Shown piece by piece: positions 17,297 to 26,419 of a stretch of 60,269 nucleotides of DNA (position 1 is the first letter of the stretch; every line of letters begins with the position of its first letter). The notes beneath the pieces were generated by a model. The model did no database searches, was not told where the DNA came from, and saw only the letters and a list, made by a program, of their open reading frames with translations. The position numbers and the translations under genes were made by a program. The DNA comes from Synechococcus sp. J7-Johnson. Lineage in GTDB: Bacteria; Cyanobacteriota; Cyanobacteriia; PCC-6307; Cyanobiaceae. The stretch is taken from contig NZ_JAGQBU010000017.1 of assembly GCF_024345795.1 (NCBI RefSeq), forward strand, positions 1 to 60,269. Direction: 5' to 3'.

Positions 17297-17904
17297 GATG
17301 ACCCTGGCCTCAGTGGAACACTGTGAGCGGAGTCAAGCTCAGCCTAGGCCGCTGGAGCGCCCCGCCCACAAATTGCTGCATTTTGGTGGAATAAAGAAAA
17401 ATTTTCGCGATGAATGAAACCTTTTCATCACAAACGCATAGACTGACAGCCTCATGTTGGGCCTGCGAACCGTGCATGCCGGCCCGTTGTTGATGGCATG
17501 GCTACAACAACCTCATTGAAAATTGCAGCAAGGCAGCAAACAACCAAATTCTCAGCACTCCTGCAAATGACGGAGACCCTGTCAAAGTTGAGACATACGA
17601 TGATCGCCCATGCAGGCTCAGTTGCCTCCCTGAATTCCTCGTCATGACTGGGCCCTCCCATCAACTGTCTTCGCTGATGTCCTGAGAGCTTTCACCCATT
17701 CCTCCGCCAACACCTTCCTGTGATGCTGATCAAAAGCCAAGGAGCACCTGCCATGACCATCCGGGCAACCCTTCCGCTCACCCCGTCCATGCTGGCTCTG
17801 GCGATGCTCTGAGCTGGGTGGGCCAATGCCCATCTGATTTGGGCCGATACTCCCTTGAGTAGACCGGTTCGCGACACCGTGAAGGATCAAGGGGGCCGAT
17901 CGCG
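17297..17904. other. 608-nt gap, AT-richer; no convincing gene
   Basis: The stretch between the DUF2092 gene and the bestrophin-like gene has lower GC than its surroundings and only short, unconvincing frames. At 17753-17812 a good AAGGAG precedes a 19-codon hydrophobic peptide (MTIRATLPLTPSMLALAML). It stops, and the same frame then continues AGWANAHLIWAD, as if a signal peptide had acquired a stop codon. Promoters for the two flanking genes must lie here, but none stands out by eye. Confidence 0.4.
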
Positions 17905-18675
17905 ATGGTGATGCGCCGCTTGGGCATGCTGCTGAAGCTGGTTCTGGTTCTGGTGCCCCTGGTAGCGCTCAAGGTGCTGGCCATGGCCCGGGGCTGGGAG
18001 GTGCTCGCGGCCACACCCCTGTTCGCCGGACTGATCACCTCCAATGTCTTTCTGATCGGCTTCCTGTTCAACGGCGTGCTCACCGACTACAAGGAAAGTG
18101 AGAAGTGTCCCGCCCAGCTCGCCGAAACCCTGTTGAGCCTGGTTGCGGAGTTACAGGCGCTGGGCTGGGCACGGCCAGAAGCCGACCCGTCGGCGGCCCT
18201 GGGCACCCTGGCTCAGCTCGGGCCAGGCTTCCTGGGCTGGTTCCATGGCACCACCTGCGCCAACCAGCTGTTCGAGCTGATGGATCGGCTCAATGCCGAC
18301 CTGGCGCAGCTCCGCGACAACTGTGAGTCACCCTTCATGACACGGTTGCTTCAAGAGCTGGCGTCGCTTCGGAGCCAGTTGCTGCGCATGGAGACGATCC
18401 GTTCGATTCCCTTCGTCCCCACGGTGTACTGGTTATCAGCCACCAGCACCACCGTGTTGTGCGCCGGCCTGGTACTGACCCACATGGAGGGCTGGGCGGA
18501 GATCTTCTTCTATCTCGGTGCGATCGCCTTTCTGATGGTGTTCATCCTGCTGATGATCTGGGATCTGGACAATCCCTTCGGCCATGGCGAGTTCTCCTCG
18601 TGCGAGAACATCAGCCTGGAGCCCCTGGAGCGGACGCTGGCCCGGATCATCAACCCACAGAACCCCGAGAGTTGA
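17905..18675 (+). CDS. Membrane protein with bestrophin-like (DUF4239-type) layout, 256 aa
   Basis: Two N-terminal helices (LLKLVLVLVPLVALKVLAMA and TPLFAGLITSNVFLIGFLFN) are followed by VLTDYKESEKCPAQLAETLL. A soluble, Leu-rich middle comes next, then two helices (STTVLCAGLVLTHM and IFFYLGAIAFLMVFILLMIW), directly followed by DLDNPFGHGEF. The order of two helices, helical domain, two helices and a D-N-P-F motif resembles the bestrophin-like DUF4239 family, which is proposed to form channels. The assignment is tentative. GGGGG at 17891-17895 upstream may be the ribosome binding site. A 43-aa membrane peptide gene follows. Confidence 0.55.
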   Translation: MVMRRLGMLLKLVLVLVPLVALKVLAMARGWEVLAATPLFAGLITSNVFLIGFLFNGVLTDYKESEKCPAQLAETLLSLVAELQALGWARPEADPSAALGTLAQLGPGFLGWFHGTTCANQLFELMDRLNADLAQLRDNCESPFMTRLLQELASLRSQLLRMETIRSIPFVPTVYWLSATSTTVLCAGLVLTHMEGWAEIFFYLGAIAFLMVFILLMIWDLDNPFGHGEFSSCENISLEPLERTLARIINPQNPES

Positions 18676-18723
18676 GGGGGCGCGGACCGCGCTCAGGCAG
18701 CATGGTCTCCCGCACCTGGCTCG

Positions 18724-18855
18724 ATGGCTTCACGCCGCGGTAATCCCTGGCCAATACTGGCCCTACTGCTCCTGGGACTGGGACTGGCGGTGCAGGTATT
18801 CCACTGGAAAGAGGGCAGCCAGCGTGATCCCCGGCGGGAATTGCGGAAGTTCTGA
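18724..18855 (+). CDS. Single-pass membrane peptide, 43 aa
   Basis: An ATG at 18724 opens a 43-residue protein beginning MASRRGNPWPILALLLLGLG. It continues with LAVQVFHWKEGSQRDPR and ends in a basic tail. It has one transmembrane helix with positive residues on both sides. It lies 48 nt downstream of the bestrophin-like gene on the same strand and could be a partner subunit. No family is recognised. Confidence 0.5.
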   Translation: MASRRGNPWPILALLLLGLGLAVQVFHWKEGSQRDPRRELRKF

Positions 18856-19026
18856 TCGCTGAAGAGCGAGGGCAAACGGCCTTGATCAACCGAATCTCGC
18901 CCGCTTCTCCTTGCGCAGGTTTTCCGCCGAGCGCTGCACCATCTCGACCGCAAAGCGCTCCAGCGAATCGATCGTGTTCAACAGTGGCCGGCGGGGCTGA
19001 AGGCATGGTTTATTCACCCGTTCGTC

Positions 19027-19227
19027 TTGTTCGACCAGCTGATCAGCGCCCGACACCACCTCTGCCGCTGGCAAGGACAACTGTCCCAACGCATGGGAAC
19101 AACCCGCACGGCCATTTCACGACTGGAGAGCACTAGAAAGCATGAGCACTGCCTGGGCCTTCTGTGCCGCTATGGCGAGGTCGTCAACTTCGAGCCGGAG
19201 GTGGCCATCGAACTTCTGCCCCACTGA
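19027..19227 (+). pseudogene. Degenerate XRE-type helix-turn-helix (antitoxin-like) remnant
   Basis: The frame reads LSQRMGTTRTAISRLES, which is the recognition-helix part of a Cro/CI-type HTH (L-A-x-x-M-G-x-x-Q-x-x-I-A-R-L-E). A degraded RYGEVVNFEPEVAIELLPH then stands where antitoxins of the HigA type have their C-terminus. The first HTH helix is disrupted, no toxin gene is adjacent, and the start has no ribosome binding site. It borders the 3' end of ssrA. It could still be a short expressed protein. Confidence 0.45.
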
Positions 19228-19244
19228 GCCTTGCTATCGCCATT

Positions 19245-19267
19245 GAAATGGGGGCCTTCCAGCCCCC
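19245..19267 (-). terminator. GC-rich hairpin at the 3' end of the tmRNA coding piece
   Basis: GGGGGC-TGGAAG-GCCCCC on the minus strand (stem 19250-19255 with 19262-19267) is followed by ATTTC. The stem is strong but the U-tract is weak. It may instead be the last structural hairpin of the tmRNA. Confidence 0.5.
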
Positions 19268-19315
19268 GTGAGTCAATTGGGTGATAAGGCTGACTTACCC
19301 CATCTCCCTAAGGAG

Positions 19316-19366
19316 TCAGGCGGCCACAGGGGCGGGCTGACGGGAGAAAGCAACGATGTTGTTCGC
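19316..19366 (-). other. tmRNA proteolysis-tag reading frame
   Basis: Sixteen codons and a TGA encode ANNIVAFSRQPAPVAA with resume codon GCG at 19364-19366. The start (A-N-N-I-V) and the hydrophobic end V-A-A, recognised by ClpXP-type proteases, are characteristic of picocyanobacterial tags. Confidence 0.9.
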
Positions 19367-19602
19367 TGTTACGGATTTGCTCTTACCGAGCAGGCTTCAG
19401 TCACCCTCCTCATACCCCGTCGAAACCATTGCAGCCCCTTGAAGTGGAGCTGAGCGGAATCGAACCGCTGTCCGAAGAACCGGTGTGAGCCACCTAGTCC
19501 GCCCGAAGACGGACATATGCATTGTGGCACCTGCGGCTGCTGAGCGCCCACCGCCGGGCAGGTGGGAATCCCCGAACCGAGGCCGAAGGCCACCATGGAG
19601 CG

Positions 19603-20847
19603 ATGGAGACCCCACGCCCCGATCTGCCTTTCGATGTGATCGCCGTGGTGCCGCCGGGTCTGGAGGAGGCGAGCGCCATCGAGCTGGCGGCCCTCGGCGC
19701 TGAAGCGGTGCAGCCGCTGCGGCGGGCCGTGGCCTGCCGCGCGGACCTGGCCAGCTTCTACCGCCTGCATCTGCAGGCACGGCTGCCTTTCCGGTTCCTG
19801 CGCGAGCTGGCCCGCTTTCCCTGCCGAGGCCGCGAGGATCTCCACGCCGGCGTACAGCTGGCTGCTGACTGGCAGCACTGGCTGCCCCCGGAGCGCAGCT
19901 TCAAGGTGGAGGCCAGCGGCAGCGCGCCCGGCCTCAGCCACAGCCACTACAGCGCCCTGCAGGTGAAGAACGCCCTGGTGGATCTGCAGAGGCAGCACTG
20001 GGGGCAGCGATCATCCATAGACCTGGACGACCCCGACCTTGTGCTCCACCTGCACCTGGGCACCCCCAAAGGGGGCACCTCCAGAGGAGGCGCCGGTCCC
20101 TGGGGGGCGGCGGCCGAAGCGGTGCTCAGCCTCGATGGTGGTGGCGCCAGCCTGCACCGCCGCGGCTACAGGGCCGCCATGGGCCTGGCCCCGCTCAAGG
20201 AAAACCTGGCCGCCGGGCTGATCGCCCTCACCGGCTGGGATGGCCGTGTGCCCCTCGCCGACCCCCTCTGCGGCTCCGGCACCCTGCTGATCGAGGCGGC
20301 CTGCATGGCCCTGGGCCGCTCTGCAGGCCTGGAGGGCGGCGGGGCGAACCGGCCGGGACGCGCCAGGAGTTTCGCCCTGCAGCGCTGGCCGGATTTCAAT
20401 CCGATTCTCTGGCAGCAGGAGGTGGAGGCCGCCACAGCCCTGGCCCGCGACGGGCTGGCCGATGGTCACCCGCTTGCCCCGATCGTGGGCATGGAGGCGG
20501 AAGCGGCTGTGCTGGAGCAGGCCCGCGCCAATGCCGAAGCGGCCGGAGTGGGGCGCTGGCTGGATCTGCGGCCGGGCGATTTCCGCAGCTTCGAGCCGCC
20601 CAGCGGTGTCCCGGGGCTGCTGGTGTGCAATCCCCCCTACGGCGAGCGGCTCGGCGGTGGTGAGGAGTTAGAGGCGCTCTACTCCGATCTGGGTCGGATG
20701 GCCAGGGAGCGCTGCTGCGGCTGGACGCTGTGGCTGCTCAGCGGCAACGCCGACCTCACCGCAGCGCTGCGAATGAAGGCTAGCCGCCGGATCCCGGTGA
20801 GCAATGGTGGCATCGACTGCAGGTGGCTGCGCTACGAGATCCGCTGA
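19603..20847 (+). CDS. THUMP-domain class I SAM-dependent RNA methyltransferase (RlmL N-terminal type), 414 aa
   Basis: The N-terminal half has the THUMP fold start (FDVIAVVPPGLEEASAIEL) and the conserved HSHYSALQVKNALVD. The C-terminal half is the Rossmann methyltransferase. DPLCGSGTLLIEAACMALGR is the SAM-binding motif I region, and LLVCNPPYGERLG is the catalytic N-P-P-Y motif for base amino-group methylation. By family it should methylate a guanine N2 in 23S rRNA, the YcbY/RlmL N-terminal activity. The start at 19603 matches the domain border and lies about 90 nt from ssrA, divergently arranged. Confidence 0.88.
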   Translation: METPRPDLPFDVIAVVPPGLEEASAIELAALGAEAVQPLRRAVACRADLASFYRLHLQARLPFRFLRELARFPCRGREDLHAGVQLAADWQHWLPPERSFKVEASGSAPGLSHSHYSALQVKNALVDLQRQHWGQRSSIDLDDPDLVLHLHLGTPKGGTSRGGAGPWGAAAEAVLSLDGGGASLHRRGYRAAMGLAPLKENLAAGLIALTGWDGRVPLADPLCGSGTLLIEAACMALGRSAGLEGGGANRPGRARSFALQRWPDFNPILWQQEVEAATALARDGLADGHPLAPIVGMEAEAAVLEQARANAEAAGVGRWLDLRPGDFRSFEPPSGVPGLLVCNPPYGERLGGGEELEALYSDLGRMARERCCGWTLWLLSGNADLTAALRMKASRRIPVSNGGIDCRWLRYEIR

Positions 20848-21237
20848 ATTGCAGTGGCCGGCACTATTGAACCCTTCACAAAAACCCCTAAAGAGATCCC
20901 ATCTGCATCCTCCCTGGAGGATGGCCGTGCATGCCGTCAGCTCAGCGGCCTGAAGAACAATCCAGCCGAGGCTCTGCGCCAGTCCAAACACGACATGGTC
21001 GTGGAGCTCAACCGGGATCATCCCGACGCGATATTGATCGGCCTGGATCAGGGCGGCCTGCTGCAGGCACCGGATGTGCGGCTGGCCTTGGTCAGGACCA
21101 CGCGCTGGTGGACTTTTGCTTACAACAGTTCATCGCCGGGCTGGAGGTGCAGGGCGGCGCGAACCGGCTGTGGAATGGTGATCTGGGCTTTCGTCACCTC
21201 TCTGCAAGCGGCCTGGGGGTAGGCCTCGCCATGGCCT
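20848..21237. other. 390-nt stretch with decayed reading frames, no intact gene
   Basis: Two plus-strand frames look protein-like and join around 21090. The first reads DHPDAILIGLDQGGLLQAPD and VRLALV. A one-base shift leads into DHALVDFCLQQFIAGLEVQG and ANRLWNGDLGF. No start with a ribosome binding site is present. This suggests a short frameshifted relic, but I cannot name its parent family. Confidence 0.3.
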
Positions 21238-22019
21238 TCAGCCCTCTGCCCCGACGTCCGGCTCCGGTTCTGGCTCCAGCTCCGGCGGCGGGGTGGTGAT
21301 CACGCCATACAGCTCCACCAGCCCCTGCGCCAACGGCTCCGGCACAGGGATCGGCCCCAGGCGCTCCAGCACCCGAGCCGGTGGATCCGGCGGCAGGGCG
21401 TCGGGGACCACCAGGCGCTCGCCAGGGCGGGCCACAAGACCCCGGGGCCACCACGGGGGCAACCCCTCCTCAGACTCGGCGGCCGCCGCGGCCTTCGCGG
21501 TCGGCCGCAGCCGTTGCATCAGCGCCTCCCGCTCTCGGCCGCGCCAAAGCACCAGTTGCCAGGGGTCGTCATCGAGCCGCTGGGCGAACAAATGCAGGCT
21601 GGCGGCGATGTGCTTGCAGGGCACCTCCCAGTCCGGGCAGCTGCACTCGGCCTCTAGGTCGGCCCAGTCCGCGGGGAACAGATCCACCCCCGCCTGGCGG
21701 AAGCCTGCTTCGAGATCCTCTGGCACCTCGCCGGCCAGCAGCTTCGCCGCCCAGCCCAGCCGCTGGCGGAACACCGCCTCGATCGCCTGCCACTCCTCTT
21801 CATCGGGCAGCTCTGTTTCCACCGTGACCTTGTACGGGGTGCGCCGCGAACCCTGCACCCGGGCCTTCAGCAACCCAGGGCACACCTCCAGGCTCAGCAC
21901 CTGGCCGCTTCTGGCGTAGCGCCGGCCCCGCTCCATCCGGCCGCCCAGTCCGTAGCCTTCGAGCACGTCGATGAACCTCTGCGACCACCAGCGCCGGGCC
22001 GGGGGCTGCTTGCGCGGAC

Positions 22020-22023
<4 letters not shown>
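21238..22023 (-). CDS. SWIM zinc-finger protein paired with SNF2 helicase, 261 aa
   Basis: The central motif CSCPDWEVPCKHIAASLHLF is a SWIM zinc finger (C-x-C-x(n)-C-x-H), a DNA- or protein-binding module. The N-terminus (ARRWWSQRFIDVLEGYGLGG) and the RRYARSGQVLSLEV segment are typical of SWIM proteins encoded beside SNF2 ATPases. The C-terminus is a Pro/Glu-rich tail. The ATG at 22023 overlaps the SNF2 stop in an ATGA. The much longer open frame continuing upstream is antisense-like noise over the helicase gene. It is probably an accessory subunit of the helicase. Confidence 0.85.
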
Positions 22024-24683
<2,660 letters not shown>

Positions 24684-24728
24684 GGATCGGCTCGATGGGC
24701 GATCACCGTGACCCTGAACCTAGGGGCG

Positions 24729-25523
24729 ATGACCTCTGCTGGAACCCCTTGGTTCAGCCGGCTCCTGCCGCTCAGCCAGGGGCTGATGGCGGCTGGTCCG
24801 CTGGTGGCCCTGCTGGTGGTGGCGGTGCTGATCGCCCTGACTGTCCTGCTGCCATCGCTGCTGATCCGTTACGTGCTGGCCCCCCTGGCCCCCGGGGTGA
24901 CCTTCTGCGGTTCCGCTGCCGAGCTTGAGCTGGCGCTCACGATCGATGACGGACCGAGCGGCGAGGGCTCCGACGCCCTGCTGGATCTGCTGGGGGAGCT
25001 GGGGGTGTCGGCCACCTTCTTTCTGATCGGATCCAACCTGCGCCGAAATCCCCAGTTCGCGCGGCGGGCGGTGGCCGAGGGACACCAGCTGGGGAACCAT
25101 CTCTGGGTGGATTCGCGCTCGGCCCTGCTGCCGAGGCGAGAGTTCCAGCGCCAGTGCGACGGCACCGAGCGCCGCATCCGCCGCAGCGCCTCACCGCTGA
25201 CGCCCCCACTGCACTGGCTGCGTCCTGGCGGTGGCTGGTTCCATCCACCGCTGCTGGCCTGGGCGGCGGCACGGAACTACCGCCTGGTGCTGGGTTCGAT
25301 CTTTCCCTGGGACACCTTTCGGCCGCCGACCTGGTTTCAGCGCTGGTTCATCCTCGCCAACGCCCACCCCGGCGGGATCCTGGTGCTGCACGACACGCCC
25401 GAGCTCAACAGGCAGACCCTCACCACCCTGGGCCAGGTGGTGCCGGAGTTGAAGCAGCAGGGGTATCGCTTCGTGAACCTCGACAGCCTCAGCGGCCCAG
25501 CAGGGCCCGGGTGGTCTTGCTGA
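24729..25523 (+). CDS. Membrane-anchored polysaccharide deacetylase (NodB fold), 264 aa
   Basis: An N-terminal transmembrane helix (ALLVVAVLIALTVLLPSLLI) is followed by ALTIDDGPSGEGSDALLDLL, the catalytic T-x-D-D-G-P motif. GHQLGNHLWVDSRSALL is the metal-binding H-x-x-x-H region, WLRPGGGWFHP the arginine motif, and ILVLHDTP the final histidine motif. NodB-family enzymes remove N-acetyl groups from polymers such as peptidoglycan or poly-N-acetylglucosamine. The substrate here is unknown. The start at 24729 is the ATG closest to the anchor. Its 3' end overlaps the convergent holin-like gene by 35 nt. Confidence 0.88.
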   Translation: MTSAGTPWFSRLLPLSQGLMAAGPLVALLVVAVLIALTVLLPSLLIRYVLAPLAPGVTFCGSAAELELALTIDDGPSGEGSDALLDLLGELGVSATFFLIGSNLRRNPQFARRAVAEGHQLGNHLWVDSRSALLPRREFQRQCDGTERRIRRSASPLTPPLHWLRPGGGWFHPPLLAWAAARNYRLVLGSIFPWDTFRPPTWFQRWFILANAHPGGILVLHDTPELNRQTLTTLGQVVPELKQQGYRFVNLDSLSGPAGPGWSC

Positions 25524-25902
25524 GACCAGCGGTGGTCTGGGGCAGGTAGGGGCCCTTGATCAGCTGCCCGCCAATACGCAGCAGCACACCCGCCAGCACC
25601 AGATCCCCCACCAACAGCAGCAGCACCGCCTGCAGCCACCCCCAGCCAAAGCTCTGGTGCAGCCACAACACCAGGGCGACATGGCCGGCCACCGAGGCCA
25701 GCAGCATCAGCGTGCCGCCGGCCGCCAGCAGAACGCCTCCGCTGATCAGCCTTCGCTTCTCCTGGTCCACCTCCTGCAGGGCGATGCGCACATGCAGGTC
25801 CATCACAGAAGTCACCAGGGCTGTGACGCGACCCGCTGCCACTCGGCCCACACCGGCGCCGGCGGAGCGCCGACCCCGGCGCTCGTCGTCGGCCGAACTC
25901 AT
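25489..25902 (-). CDS. Phage-holin-superfamily-like (PF07332-type) membrane protein, 137 aa
   Basis: A polar N-terminus, then an amphipathic segment (LHVRIALQEVDQEKRRLISG) leading into two helices (GVLLAAGGTLMLLASVAGHV and WLQAVLLLLVGDLVLAGVLL), is the arrangement of the putative actinobacterial/cyanobacterial holin-III family. Despite its name, that family is chromosomal and of unknown envelope function. It starts 4 nt inside the upstream DUF883-like gene, so they form a pair. Confidence 0.7.
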   Translation of the reverse strand: MSSADDERRGRRSAGAGVGRVAAGRVTALVTSVMDLHVRIALQEVDQEKRRLISGGVLLAAGGTLMLLASVAGHVALVLWLHQSFGWGWLQAVLLLLVGDLVLAGVLLRIGGQLIKGPYLPQTTAGLSKTTRALLGR

Positions 25903-26315
25903 GAGGAACGCCGGCCCGGAGCCAGGAGCAGCCCGACGATCAGGCCAACCGCCGCCGCCACGCCGACCGCCAGCAGGGGGCGCTCGCGCACGGGCTTCTC
26001 GATCCGGGGCCTGAGGCTGGTGTTGAGCTCGTCGAGAAGATTCTCGAGCTGCTCCTCAAGCGGACCGATGCGATCCACCAGGTCGCGGGTGCGGTCACCG
26101 GCCACATGGACCAAGTCGAGCAGTTGCTCCTGCACACCGTGGGCGGTGCGGCCGGTCTGCTCGGCGATCACCGACACCACTTCATCGAGGCTGCCGCGGG
26201 TGGCCTCCAGGGTTTCGCGGGCCACCTGGGGCCACTCACGCTGGATGGTGGGCAGCAGGGCGTCGAAGCGCTCCCTGAAGCGATCCCGATTGATGGTGGG
26301 GGTTTCAGGTTCCAT
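25899..26315 (-). CDS. DUF883/YqjD-like membrane-anchored protein, 138 aa
   Basis: About 100 residues of charged, helical sequence (RERFDALLPTIQREWPQVAR, VHVAGDRTRDLVDRIG) precede a single C-terminal helix (PLLAVGVAAAVGLIVGLLLA) ending GRRSS. This tail-anchored layout resembles YqjD/ElaB/DUF883 proteins, which in E. coli bind ribosomes at the inner membrane. The match is of architecture, not of a strict motif. Its stop overlaps the start of the holin-like gene (ATGA). Confidence 0.65.
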   Translation of the reverse strand: MEPETPTINRDRFRERFDALLPTIQREWPQVARETLEATRGSLDEVVSVIAEQTGRTAHGVQEQLLDLVHVAGDRTRDLVDRIGPLEEQLENLLDELNTSLRPRIEKPVRERPLLAVGVAAAVGLIVGLLLAPGRRSS

Positions 26316-26419
26316 GACGTGACGATCCTGGGGGGACTCTTGCTCCCACGATAGGTAGGGGCTTGAGATCGTCAGCAGCTCCGCTAGGTTTCAGCTGCTC
26401 AGCACTGCACGCGGGCCTG

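Larger units (their letters stand above)
19245..19516 (-). ncRNA. ssrA: Transfer-messenger RNA, circularly permuted two-piece type
   Basis: On the minus strand the tRNA-like 3' half comes first. It contains a UUCG-capped hairpin (19497-19514), the T arm AGCGGTTCGATTCCGCT (19454-19470) and the acceptor strand CAGCTCC (19446-19452). After only about six nucleotides the 5' half follows: GGGGCTGCAATGGTTTCGAC, whose GGGGCTG (19432-19438) pairs with CAGCTCC. The tag reading frame and pseudoknot region come next. This inverted order of the halves is the permuted form known in alpha-cyanobacteria, processed into an acceptor piece and a coding piece. It rescues stalled ribosomes. The outer ends are approximate. 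Confidence 0.92.

Noticed and set aside
17642-17890. 82-codon minus-strand frame (AFDQHHRKVLAEEW)
   Set aside because: It briefly looked like a transposase fragment, but I could not match a family motif and the rest is low-complexity.
26363-26419. N-terminal extension of Smc
   Set aside because: The 19 extra residues have no homology to Smc. The TTG at 26420 gives the conserved N-terminus.
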